DNA from: Anaerolineales bacterium UBA6128
GTDB taxonomy: Bacteria > Chloroflexota > Anaerolineae > UBA1429
DNA: 13,778 nt
Direction of reading: 5' to 3'
Assembly (NCBI GenBank): GCA_002423325.1
Contig: DIVQ01000131.1
Location: 1-13,778 of the forward strand
In this document: one piece after another, positions 1-7,755 of the stretch
How the letters are laid out: the number at the start of each line of letters is the position of its first letter
How positions within the stretch are numbered: the first letter of the stretch is position 1
The notes under the pieces: model-generated
Told to the model about the DNA's origin: nothing
The model's database searches: none
The model's input: only the letters and a program-made list of their open reading frames with translations
Translations under genes and position numbers: made by a program

Positions 1-29
1 TGCCGGGTTTCTCAACACCCTCCTCCGAC

Positions 30-57
30 TTGTCGCACCGGGCAACCGGTGTACAAT
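30..57 (+). promoter_or_regulatory. Putative sigma70 promoter of the aldolase-MFS pair
   Basis: A -35-like TTGTCG (30-35) lies 16 nt before a -10-like TACAAT (52-57), which puts the transcription start near 63-66 and about 40 nt ahead of the aldolase start codon. The inverted repeat GCCTC-CT-GAGGC (59-70) sits on the predicted start of transcription and could be a repressor site. The promoter is inferred from consensus match only. Confidence 0.5.
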
Positions 58-94
58 GGCCTCCTGAGGCGTGGCACGCCCCGAATCTGAACGT

Positions 95-99
95 GGAGG
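95..99 (+). promoter_or_regulatory. Ribosome binding site deciding the aldolase start
   Basis: GGAGG lies 5 nt before the ATG at 105. The in-frame ATG-less extension back to position 30 overlaps the promoter, so the start at 105 is preferred. Confidence 0.7.
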
Positions 100-104
100 C
101 TTCT

Positions 105-857
105 ATGCGCACAAACGTGGCTCTGCAGCGGATGCGACAAGGCAAACCCGCCCTCGGTGCGGCGGTGGAACTGGGCGCCCCCCTGGCCGCCGAGTTCCTT
201 GCAGATTGTGGCTTTGACTGGATCCTCGTCGACGACCAGCACGGCATCTGGGACGACCAGACGTCGATGCAGGCCTACCGCGGGGCCTTTCTGGGCAACT
301 CGGTGCCCATCGTGCGCGTGCAACGCAACGATTTCTACGTCATCGGTCGCGCCCTCGATCGCGGCGCCATGGGCGTCATCGTGCCCATGGTTAACAGCGT
401 CGATGACGCCCGCGCCGCAGCCTACGCTATGCGCTATCCGCCGCGCGGGGGACGCTCGATGGGCCCCGTGGGCGTGGGCTTTATGCTCTCCGACTATGCC
501 AAGTGGGCAGACGACGAGCTTTTCCTGGCCGTACAGATAGAGTCCAAAGAGGCAGTCGAACACGCCGAGGAGATCCTGGCGGTGGAAGGCATTGACGGTT
601 GCTGGGTGGGGCCGGCCGATCTCGCCCTCTCCATGGGAGTGGACCTGAACACGCCCGAAGGCAAACGCGCCCACGAAGAGGCGATCCTGAGCGTCATCGC
701 GGCCTGCAAAAAGACTGGCAAAATCCCCGGCCTGGCGGCAACGCCCGACAATGCTCAGCTCTGGATCGAGCGTGGGATGATCTTTATCAACTGCTGCTCA
801 GACATGGGCTTTATGTTAAGCGGTGCCCCTGCGCTGCTGAGCAAGCTGGGTCGCTGA
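105..857 (+). CDS. HpcH/HpaI-family class II aldolase
   Basis: This 250-residue protein has the length and motif order of the HpcH/HpaI aldolase/citrate lyase family. These metal-dependent cytoplasmic enzymes reversibly cleave 2-keto-3-deoxy or 4-hydroxy-2-oxo acids to pyruvate and an aldehyde. The TIM-barrel landmarks are visible: VDDQHG at 42-47 with His46 at the place of the catalytic base, an Arg in IVRVQR near 71, the metal-ligand Glu146 in VQIES, and Asp172 in GPADLALSMG. In many relatives the first motif reads DxEH; here the Glu is Gln45. The start at 105 is supported by GGAGG 5 nt upstream. The stop is 45 nt before the MFS transporter on the same strand, so the two are probably co-transcribed and the transporter may import the substrate or its precursor. 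The family is confident; the exact substrate (sugar-acid or aromatic-derived keto acid) is unknown. Confidence 0.93.
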   Translation: MRTNVALQRMRQGKPALGAAVELGAPLAAEFLADCGFDWILVDDQHGIWDDQTSMQAYRGAFLGNSVPIVRVQRNDFYVIGRALDRGAMGVIVPMVNSVDDARAAAYAMRYPPRGGRSMGPVGVGFMLSDYAKWADDELFLAVQIESKEAVEHAEEILAVEGIDGCWVGPADLALSMGVDLNTPEGKRAHEEAILSVIAACKKTGKIPGLAATPDNAQLWIERGMIFINCCSDMGFMLSGAPALLSKLGR

Positions 858-902
858 CGGCGCACACCCCGCTGCGCTTGTAGGTATTGGGGTGCAGATT
901 CA

Positions 903-2186
903 ATGGACGTTGTGACACACCGCCAGCCGCTTCCCAGGCTGCTCGTTATCGTCAGCCTGGGGTTCGCGATCACGGTGCTGGTCAATACCCTCGAGCCCGC
1001 GGTGCTGGGGCATCGCGTGCTCGAGCTCGTGCCTCAGCGTGCCAACACCGCCATGGGTCTGACGACCTTTGCCGGGCTGCTGGTCGCCACGCTCACCCAA
1101 CCCATCGTCGGCTACCTGTCAGATCGCACGCACTCGCGCTACGGGCGGCGGCTGCCCTACTTTGTGGTGGGCACGCTGCTCGTCTTGGTCGCGCTCTACG
1201 CCTTGGCCACCGCTTCTGCCTTTGCAGTGGTGTTCGCGGCCGTGCTGCTGCTTCAGCTCGGCTCAAACACCGTGCAGGGGCCGTGGCAGGCGCTGATCCC
1301 GGACCTGGTACCGCAGACCCAGCGCGGCCAGGCCGCGGGGCTGAAAGCGGTGCTGGACATCGTCGGCTTGATGGCTGGCCGCCAGGCTGCCGGCCAGCTC
1401 ATCGCGCGCGCACCCGAGTGGGGCGCCACGGCCACGCTGGCCGCCGTGGCTGTGCCGGCCGCTGCACTTGTCGTCGCGCTCCTGCTCACTGGTCTCACCC
1501 TGCACGACGCCCCGGCAGCCACACCCGAACACAACAACGGACTGCGCCAAGCACTGACTGGGGCGTTCATCGTGGACTGGCGTCGTTACCCCGCCTTTGG
1601 CTGGTGGTTCCTCCACCGCCTCGCCTTCTGGGGCGCGTTTATTCTGCTGAATACTTTTCTGCTCTTTTACCTCATCGACGTGGTCGGCCTTGTGCAGGCC
1701 GACGCACAGCGCTTTCTGGCGCGCCTCTTTACCGTGCTCGGCGGCGCGCTCGTCGTCATCACAATTCCCTCGGGCTGGGTGGTGGACCGCTTGGGCCGCA
1801 AGCCCGTGGTGCTGGCCTCCAGCGTTATCGCAGGCACCGGCTCCATTGTGCTGCTCATAGCGCGCAGCCTGCCGTGGCTCACCGTGGCCGCCGCTATCAT
1901 CGGCTTAGGCATCGGCATGTTCATGACGGCCAGTTGGGCCCTGGTCACTGACATCGTCCCGCGCGACCAGGCCGCACGCTACCTCGGTATCGCGAACATG
2001 GCGGCTGCAGGGGGAAGCGGCATCGCCCGTCTGGCGGGCGGCGCACTTATCGACCCACTCAACCGGCTGCTACCCATCCGGGGAGGCGGCTACCTGGTCG
2101 CCTTTGGGCTGGCCGCGGCCGCCTTCTGGTTGAGTGCCGTGGCCGCCTGGCGTCTGCCAGCGGCGCGATCTGCCCAACCCGACTGA
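903..2186 (+). CDS. MFS transporter (12 TM)
   Basis: This 427-residue, very hydrophobic protein has about twelve predicted membrane segments. It carries the two copies of the MFS cytoplasmic loop signature: GYLSDRTHSRYGRR at 70-83, after helix 2, and GWVVDRLGRK at 291-300, after helix 8. The first loop (DRT..RYGRR) and the NTVQGPWQALIPDLVP stretch at 122-137 resemble the sugar/cation symporter-like branch (GPH or SLC45-type) more than drug exporters, but that is inference. The start at 903 follows a weak GGGGTG about 8 nt upstream. It lies 45 nt after the aldolase, with no terminator seen between, so it is likely the second gene of that operon. The probable role is uptake at the inner membrane of a sugar acid or similar substrate for the aldolase. 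It ends about 85 nt before a hairpin terminator. Confidence 0.9.
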   Translation: MDVVTHRQPLPRLLVIVSLGFAITVLVNTLEPAVLGHRVLELVPQRANTAMGLTTFAGLLVATLTQPIVGYLSDRTHSRYGRRLPYFVVGTLLVLVALYALATASAFAVVFAAVLLLQLGSNTVQGPWQALIPDLVPQTQRGQAAGLKAVLDIVGLMAGRQAAGQLIARAPEWGATATLAAVAVPAAALVVALLLTGLTLHDAPAATPEHNNGLRQALTGAFIVDWRRYPAFGWWFLHRLAFWGAFILLNTFLLFYLIDVVGLVQADAQRFLARLFTVLGGALVVITIPSGWVVDRLGRKPVVLASSVIAGTGSIVLLIARSLPWLTVAAAIIGLGIGMFMTASWALVTDIVPRDQAARYLGIANMAAAGGSGIARLAGGALIDPLNRLLPIRGGGYLVAFGLAAAAFWLSAVAAWRLPAARSAQPD

Positions 2187-2264
2187 CACCAGCACTTCCA
2201 GCGCTCCCATGGGCAGACACACAAAGCAAAGCGAGGGCGACGGCAGCCCAACGCCCGCCCGGCC

Positions 2265-2296
2265 AAAGACAAAGGACAGGCTGGCGGCCTGTCCTT
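2265..2296 (-). terminator. Hairpin terminator, probably bidirectional
   Basis: A perfect stem (2272-2281 with 2287-2296, core GGACAGGC/GCCTGTCC) closes a 5-nt loop. Read on the minus strand it is followed by TTTGTCTTT, a fair intrinsic terminator tail for the long minus-strand cluster. Read on the plus strand the tail is TTGCTTC, weaker but possibly enough to end the aldolase-MFS transcript. It sits between the two convergent transcription units, as expected. Confidence 0.8.
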
Positions 2297-2359
2297 GCTT
2301 CAGTCATGCTATGTCCTGCGAGCCGCTTCGCAGTCGCTCGCGCGACACGCGTACAACCG

Positions 2360-3051
2360 TCATGCTTCGTGCAGGCCTGACGGCGTCGCGGGCCTGGCCC
2401 ACCTATGCTCCAGCCAGGCCGCCCCGAGTGCTTGCAGTCCGGCCACAGACCCACTGCCCATAGCCCCAAGGCCAGCAACCGCGCTGGCGCGTGCGCGGCC
2501 ATGCCACCGGCAGGCAGTGCCAGCGCCAGGCCCGACAGCGCCGTCAACACACAACTCAGCGCAACCGCCGTAGGCAGCACGGGCGCGTTCAGCCGCGTGG
2601 TGATCGCGACGACACCGATGGCCACGGGAACCGCGCTCAGCAGCCAGACGCGCTGCCATGGCGGCGGATCGTACCGGGTGCGCATCGCTCGCGCGAGTCT
2701 GCCCGGCACCCAGTTCGCCACAGCATACACCACCAGGACGACGCCTGCGGCCACAAGTCCAGCCATCCAGTACCGACTGGACGTTCCAGCATCAAACGGG
2801 GTGGCCCCCAAATGGCCGTAGAGGAACACCGCGTAGCGATCCGCCAGCGCAAACCAGTAGTAGAACAGTCCCAGCACACACGCGGTGACTGCGATCGCGT
2901 GCACAGCAACCCACGATAAGCCACTGTCGTTGGCCGGCTCACCCGCAGGCACGCCCTCAGGCGTCGACATCGACCCGCCCACCTCGGCGTCGGAGCACAT
3001 TGATCCATCGTCCTTCATGTCGGCCTCTGGCATAGCATTGCTGCGCCCCAT
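2360..3051 (-). pseudogene. Multi-TM membrane protein, frameshifted near its 3' end
   Basis: I do not recognise the family. From the ATG at 3051, or in-frame ATGs at 3018 and about 2970, the reading frame gives a hydrophilic N-terminus. It then gives at least five hydrophobic segments, among them WVAVHAIAVTACVLGLFYYW, WMAGLVAAGVVLVVYAV, VWLLSAVPVAIGVVAIT and AVALSCVLTALSGLALAL. After LLALGLWAVGL (about 2450) the frame becomes Arg/Pro/Cys-rich and would run through the terminator into the oppositely oriented MFS gene. Shifting by one nucleotide instead gives GLQALGAAWLEHRW and a stop at 2360, ahead of the terminator. I therefore read a one-base deletion near 2445-2455, either a true mutation or a sequencing error. 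Its start lies 10 nt after the stop of the preceding pseudogene, so it was the last gene of the cluster. No clear ribosome binding site marks the start. Confidence 0.55.
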
Positions 3052-3061
3052 AGTCGCGCCA

Positions 3062-3950
3062 CTAATCGACTGGCGGGAACATTGCCCGCAGCGCGCCTTG
3101 GGGCGACATCGCCACGATCTGATCACCGCGCCAGTCGATGGTGTGCTTCACATAGCAGATAGACTCGACGGAGCGCCGCTCCGCCATGGCGAACGTCACG
3201 GTGCAGGCACGTCCAGCCCGCCGCAGCAGCAGGTAACCCTCGACCAGCGGCCCCAACCAGAGTTGCCCATCCACTTCAGCTCGCAGCGTGCCTGGTTCAG
3301 CCCAGGGCGGGATGCGCACCAGCACATTGCGACCCCTGTCGTTCTCGATCTGCAGTCAGCCCTCGCGCGGCAGGTCGCTGTTCACGCGCACGCCCTCGGC
3401 CTCGGCGCTGAACAGCAGGTTAACGCGCCCCCCCGCCTCGTCTGATGTGATCGCCGCGCGCAGCGCTTCACACAGGGCATCCACTGCGCCCGAGGGAATG
3501 TCGTACGTGACCAGCGGTGAGTCCTTGTCCAGCACGTAAGCGCTCGGCGTCGGAAAGCTCCAGCCGCCGCGCAGCCGCGACGCCCGGCGAGACAGCGCCC
3601 GCTCCGAATAGCGCGTACTGCAGCCCCGCAAGATCGTGCCAGATGGACTCGTCAACCTGGTCGCCAGTCGCCTGCTCCACCATCCCGATAGCATGCAGGC
3701 TACGCGCCACCGCGTGGCACAGATCCCATGGACCATGCTGCTGGAAAGGCTGTAACGCACCGTCCTTGAGCCCGATGGCCCAATGGGGTCGATGCCGGGC
3801 GTCGGCGTCCAATTACCCCACCAGAGCGTTCAATCCGTCGCGGATCCGCCGGGCCAAATCGACCGGCGCGAGCAGATCCCCGCCGGCCGAGGACCGTTTG
3901 GGCCGCAGCAGATCGCGGAACGCCTGTGACTTTTCAGACTCGTTCAACAC
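3062..3950 (-). pseudogene. Decayed six-hairpin-glycosidase-like gene
   Basis: Three pieces line up into one protein of about 295 codons broken by two stops and a frameshift. The first piece starts at a GTG (3950) 5 nt after GGGAGG (3956-3961) and runs to an in-frame TAA at 3813-3815. The same frame goes on with HWAIGLKDGALQPFQQHGPW and AGLQYALFGAGAVSPG. Near 3560-3590 the protein-like frame shifts by one base to RLRGGWSFPTPSAYVLDK. An in-frame TGA at 3356-3358 then interrupts it, before LQIENDRGRNVLVRIPPWA and a beta-rich end at 3062. The helical N-terminal part and the C-terminal VRIPPWA..GYLLLRR part resemble alpha/alpha-toroid glycosidases of the GH127/DUF1680 type, which are normally about twice this long, so a central deletion is also likely. 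The family assignment is tentative; the decay is directly visible. The GTG start overlaps the end of the LiaF-like gene. Confidence 0.65.
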
Positions 3951-4467
3951 GCACGCCTCCCAAAAGACTATTGACTTCCAGCTTTAGTTTCTTTGACGCG
4001 TCGGCATACCCGGCCGTCAGGACGTGCACGGGCGTAGCAAAGCCCTCGTGTTTTTCAGCGAATACCTTGACGTCAGCGATCAACTCGTTCACTGTCAGGT
4101 CCAACTCGATCCCCTCGGGCAGTTTGACCTTTGTGTCGCCCAGCAGATGGCTGACGCCGATCGAGGTCTCGCCGTCCGGCATCTCTGCCTGAGACAGATC
4201 CAGGCGCGCATCTCCAAGAATCATGGAGATGTCTTCGTTCTCGACCTGCCAAACGCCCTCATGCTTCACATCGCCCAGCACCTTTTGCGTGACCGCGACG
4301 CCCTCCGGCAGCATACGCGGCCTCAGGATCATCCACGTCCCGATGCCGATCAGCGCAAGCGGCCAGAACCATTCACCCCAGCGGATATCCAGAAGCCCGC
4401 CGAGCACTCCCAGCACCCCCAAAACGATCAGGGCGACCCCAAACACCAACAAACCCTGTTTGCGCAT
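3934..4467 (-). CDS. LiaF-like membrane protein (cell-wall-active antibiotic response family)
   Basis: The protein has 177 residues. Two N-terminal hydrophobic segments (about 6-27 and 34-48, joined by DIRWGEW) match the small TM pair found in LiaI/LiaF-type proteins. They are followed by a beta-strand-rich C-terminal domain with repeated LGD motifs (VLGDVKHEG, ILGDARLDLS, LLGDTKVKLPEG). That layout fits the DUF2154/LiaF C-terminal fold. In Firmicutes, LiaF restrains the LiaRS cell-envelope stress system; no histidine kinase or response regulator is present here, so that role cannot be transferred. The start has a strong GGGAGGGAG just upstream. The gene follows the Asp-box gene by 38 nt in the same direction, and its 3' end overlaps the start of the glycosidase pseudogene, so it belongs to the same transcript. 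Confidence 0.75.
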   Translation of the reverse strand: MRKQGLLVFGVALIVLGVLGVLGGLLDIRWGEWFWPLALIGIGTWMILRPRMLPEGVAVTQKVLGDVKHEGVWQVENEDISMILGDARLDLSQAEMPDGETSIGVSHLLGDTKVKLPEGIELDLTVNELIADVKVFAEKHEGFATPVHVLTAGYADASKKLKLEVNSLLGGVRVERV

Positions 4468-4505
4468 CGCTCCCTCCCTTTGAATGCAACTGCTCTACAA
4501 CGCGG

Positions 4506-5489
4506 TCACGGGACTTGCCAGCGCAGCACCCCCATGTGATAGCGCATGTGCGTTTGCACGCCACTCGCATAGTACGCGGTCACGACGGTCCCATCTGCCA
4601 ACTGCACACTGGTCGGATAGCCCGCATCTCGCGCGTCATCCAGAGTCACCAGCACAGAAAGCGCCCCCCAGGTTTGGCCGCCATCGCCGCTGAGTCGCAC
4701 ACCTACGCCTGCCAGGCCCGGGTTGCGCAGTCCCAGCGTCAACAGCACGCGCCCATCGGCCAACTGCAACAGGTGTCCCGGGTGTTGGTTCGGCAACGAA
4801 AGGTCGCCGCGCATCGTCCACGTGCGGCCCAGATCCCGACTAGAGAACAGCGCCAGATGGGCGTCCCGCACGGTACGGATCGCCGCGAGCCAGGCGCCAT
4901 CCTGCAGCACGGTCAGCGCCGTCTCGTTGTAGTCGGCCGCACCAATCAATGCTGACTCTCTCCAGGTATGCCCATCATCGCTGCTGAAGAGCACGAGGGC
5001 GTCGTTCACTTGCCTGCTCTCAAAGCTGTACAGCGCCGCCGCCAGCACGCCCTCCGGGCCTTGAACGATGTCTCCAAAGGGGATGAGCTGATGGTACCCC
5101 TGTGGCAAGCATACGGATTGGGCCCGCTGCCAGTTGCGCCCGCCATCGTAGGATCGGCAAGCCTCTGCCGGCAGGAACTGTGACGCGCCCTCAGGGGGCT
5201 GTTGGCCGCGCGGCGCCTTGTGGTCGTATCCGGAGACGAGCGCCAGCAACGCCCCATCGTGCGCCACACCGGCCGCGTGGTTCATCCTGACCGTCCCAGG
5301 CGCATGGGCCGACACATCGCCGCGCTTCGTCCAGAGATGACCCCCGTCGTCGCTGGCCCAGCATGCTACGTCGCCCTCCCAGCCACCATGGCAGGGCTGG
5401 TCGAACAGCAGAGCGACAATATCACCGTTCGGCAGCAGCGTCAGGTTGGGCCAGGCGCAGACATCATCGATCGCCACGTAGCGTTCCAT
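4506..5489 (-). CDS. Asp-box (BNR-repeat) sialidase-like protein
   Basis: This 327-residue protein has five Asp-box motifs of the form SxDxGxxW: SDDGGHLW (46-53), SYDGGRNW (113-120), SSDDGHTW (169-176), SRDLGRTW (217-224) and SGDGGQTW (267-274). The spacing is that of a six-bladed beta-propeller of the sialidase superfamily. I see no signal peptide, so it should be cytoplasmic, and no FRIP-like Arg motif of classical sialidases near the N-terminus. Hydrolysis of sialic acid is therefore not assured; relatives include other glycosidases, rhamnogalacturonan-type lyases and hydrolases, and non-catalytic propellers. The start at 5489 is chosen over an in-frame GTG two codons earlier because GGAGG ends 5 nt before the ATG and overlaps the GTG. 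It begins 16 nt after the glycyl radical enzyme stop, so the two are translationally close and probably share a pathway. Confidence 0.82.
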   Translation of the reverse strand: MERYVAIDDVCAWPNLTLLPNGDIVALLFDQPCHGGWEGDVACWASDDGGHLWTKRGDVSAHAPGTVRMNHAAGVAHDGALLALVSGYDHKAPRGQQPPEGASQFLPAEACRSYDGGRNWQRAQSVCLPQGYHQLIPFGDIVQGPEGVLAAALYSFESRQVNDALVLFSSDDGHTWRESALIGAADYNETALTVLQDGAWLAAIRTVRDAHLALFSSRDLGRTWTMRGDLSLPNQHPGHLLQLADGRVLLTLGLRNPGLAGVGVRLSGDGGQTWGALSVLVTLDDARDAGYPTSVQLADGTVVTAYYASGVQTHMRYHMGVLRWQVP

Positions 5490-5494
5490 ATCCA

Positions 5495-5499
5495 CCTCC
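5495..5499 (-). promoter_or_regulatory. Ribosome binding site deciding the Asp-box protein start
   Basis: Minus-strand GGAGG is 5 nt from the ATG at 5489. It overlaps the alternative GTG at 5493-5495, which rules that codon out. Confidence 0.7.
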
Positions 5500-5505
5500 G
5501 CGCCA

Positions 5506-7713
5506 TCACATCACGTGTTCGGTCCGCTGAAGCACACTACGAGGCAGCCCGTCGTCCAGATTGCGCCAGTATTCAGAGTACCCACCGACCCGCACGATCA
5601 GGTCGCCGTATTCCTCGGGCGCCTCAACGGCCCGCTGCAGCGTCTCCTGATCAATCACCGTGATCTGCATCTGCATGCCGCCCAGGTCAAAATAGGTACG
5701 GATCAGCTCCTTCACGCGATCGCGGTTCTCGGCCGCGAACATGGAAGGCGCCAGGCGCAGGTTTGTCACCAGAGTGCCGGGCGCCAGCCCCTGCGGGATG
5801 CCGGCCACCGATCGCGCCATCGCCGTCGGCCCGCTGTGGTCGCGGCCTGCAACCGGCCCGATCGAATCGGCGATCAGCTCGCCCGCAAGGCGCCCATCGG
5901 GCGTGGCCATCACTGGCATACCGGCGCCCACATAGGTCACGAACATCAAGCATGCCGGCAGGAAGCGTCCGCCGCGCCAGGGGGCGTAACGCCGCAACTC
6001 GTCGAAAACCAGTCGTGCCACGCGCTGCGCCATCTCATCCGCGACCGCGCAGTCATTCCCATAGCGTGAACAGCGCAAGATGCGCTGTCGCAGGGCCTCA
6101 TACTCGGCAAAGTTGCCCTGCAGGGCCTGCCAGTAGGCCTCTGCCTCCACGTCGCCGCCATCAAACACCAACTGCTTGAGCGCCACGAGCGCGTCGGCCA
6201 CGTTGGCCAGCCCGCCGACATTGACCACGCTCCAGTTGTAGCGCGCGCCTCCGGCGTTGTACTCCACCCCGGCCTCCAGGCAGTCGTCCACGAACAGCGT
6301 GCGGATGGGTTGCGGCTGGTAGCGCGCGTGCTCGGCCTGCGCGCGGCTGACCTGCTCGGTCAGGCGCGCGACCGTGACCCGTAGTTCGGCCGCCCACCCC
6401 TCCCACAGCGCTTCAAAGCTCTCTGCGGTCGTGAGGTGCTTGCGCAATGCCTCGCTCAGGATCAATGGGAGGTTCAGTCCCGCGTCCAGCGACCCAACGT
6501 TGGAGCAGCCATGCACCATCAGCTCGGTACAGCCGCCAAACGCAAAGTGTACCAGGTCCTTCGGCGGCAGGTTGAGGTGCGCCTCGCGGATGGCGCGCAG
6601 GTAGGCTTCCTCATTGTACAGCGCGGGGATGCCGCAGCCCGTCGCGATGGTGTCCAGAGCCGCGTCCAGCACTGCCTCGGGCGTCTGGGTGCTCAGCCTG
6701 AGGGCCAGGTTCGGCCGCCGATGCCCACGGGCCGCCTCGATGCAGGCCAGCGTCAGCCGGTTCGCCACCGACGCACCGTCAGCGCCCGTCCCACCGATCG
6801 CCACGTTCCAGCCGCTGTTGGCGTTGACGTTGTCCCACAACTGGGCCACCAGCGCCACGCCCTCGGCGTGGGTCAGCGCACCCGTGTCCAGATCGGCCTC
6901 GTAACACCTCCCCAGGTCCTGGTCAAAGCGCCCCAGGTTGTCGGTGCCGTCGATATAGTAGAGCCAGTTGGTGGCCACCAGCGCCTCGTAGAAACTGCGC
7001 GCCGGCCGTTCGGGCACCTGCTCCAGCGCCGCCACCAGACGCTGCCAGGTCCACCACTCGGCCGAGGCCGCGTCGCTCGGCTGGGCGTTGCGCAGCGCCG
7101 CCAGACCGCGACAGTGCGCCTCGCGGATCCCCTCAAGCGTGTCCTGCATCGCCAGGTAGAGATCCTCGCGCTCGGTGTCATTGCGCGCCCGTGCTGCGGC
7201 CAGGCCGCGGGCGATCCGGTACTCGTAGGAAGCCAGACCCTTGCGCAGGACACGACCATAGTTGATGATCGAGTGAGTATAGTTGCGCCCCCCCAGGCTG
7301 ATGTCCGGGTCGATGGGGGCCCCCACCTGAGGATAGTCGCCCAGTACCGCCAGCAGCCCACGGTACGCCTCGCCCGCCCAACCTTCGGCCTGGCTGGCGC
7401 GCGCCTCCAGCGCTCGGCGGTCGATCGTTAACGAGTGCGAGTACTCGAACCGAACCACCGGCAGGCGCTCGACTGCGGCTGGCCGCCACCATGAGTAAGG
7501 CCCCGCGGGATACAGCGCCTCGCCGCGCCATTGCGGCAGCGCGGCTCGCGACAACTGGCGGCGCACCGCGCCGGCCATCTTGCGCAACGGGCTGCGCCCC
7601 GGGTACTCAAGAAAGCCGGCCGCAAGGTCCTCCCCTAATGCGTACAGGCGCCCGATCAGTTCGGCGTCCGCGTCCAGCCGCGCCAGTACAGAGTCAGCAG
7701 AAAACGGCGTCAT
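5506..7713 (-). CDS. Glycyl radical enzyme, pyruvate formate-lyase family, substrate unknown
   Basis: This 735-residue protein has the hallmarks of a glycyl radical enzyme. The C-terminal radical loop reads LIVRVGGYSEYW, with Gly711 at the radical position of the RVxGY signature, and the protein ends with the usual RTEH. The thiyl-radical loop is FGGCTEL, with Cys395 followed two residues later by Glu397. This is the GCxE pattern of dehydratases and lyases (glycerol and diol dehydratase, choline TMA-lyase), not the Cys-Cys pair of true pyruvate formate-lyase. Other conserved-looking stretches are GGRNYTHS (141-148) and DNLGRFDQDLGRCY (258-271). Trp716 replaces the more usual Phe after the radical loop. 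The enzyme is oxygen-sensitive and needs a radical-SAM activase, which is not in this window. A GAGAGG lies 6 nt before the ATG. It sits between an amidase-family gene (42-nt gap) and the Asp-box gene (16-nt gap). The family is sure; the reaction is unknown. Confidence 0.92.
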   Translation of the reverse strand: MTPFSADSVLARLDADAELIGRLYALGEDLAAGFLEYPGRSPLRKMAGAVRRQLSRAALPQWRGEALYPAGPYSWWRPAAVERLPVVRFEYSHSLTIDRRALEARASQAEGWAGEAYRGLLAVLGDYPQVGAPIDPDISLGGRNYTHSIINYGRVLRKGLASYEYRIARGLAAARARNDTEREDLYLAMQDTLEGIREAHCRGLAALRNAQPSDAASAEWWTWQRLVAALEQVPERPARSFYEALVATNWLYYIDGTDNLGRFDQDLGRCYEADLDTGALTHAEGVALVAQLWDNVNANSGWNVAIGGTGADGASVANRLTLACIEAARGHRRPNLALRLSTQTPEAVLDAALDTIATGCGIPALYNEEAYLRAIREAHLNLPPKDLVHFAFGGCTELMVHGCSNVGSLDAGLNLPLILSEALRKHLTTAESFEALWEGWAAELRVTVARLTEQVSRAQAEHARYQPQPIRTLFVDDCLEAGVEYNAGGARYNWSVVNVGGLANVADALVALKQLVFDGGDVEAEAYWQALQGNFAEYEALRQRILRCSRYGNDCAVADEMAQRVARLVFDELRRYAPWRGGRFLPACLMFVTYVGAGMPVMATPDGRLAGELIADSIGPVAGRDHSGPTAMARSVAGIPQGLAPGTLVTNLRLAPSMFAAENRDRVKELIRTYFDLGGMQMQITVIDQETLQRAVEAPEEYGDLIVRVGGYSEYWRNLDDGLPRSVLQRTEHVM

Positions 7714-7755
7714 CTTTGCCTCTCATGGAACGCTCTCTTGTCGCGTCCGTGCGCG

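Noticed and set aside
887..1951. Second long plus-strand frame inside the MFS gene
   Set aside because: Its translation is Arg/Ala/His-rich with no membrane segments, whereas the overlapping frame gives a complete MFS protein.
2059..2359. Unshifted continuation of the membrane protein into the MFS gene
   Set aside because: It crosses the terminator hairpin, loses the hydrophobic pattern and is antisense to the end of the MFS gene.
6436..7431. Long plus-strand open frame opposite the glycyl radical enzyme
   Set aside because: It is a shadow caused by high GC at third positions; the minus strand has unmistakable active-site motifs.
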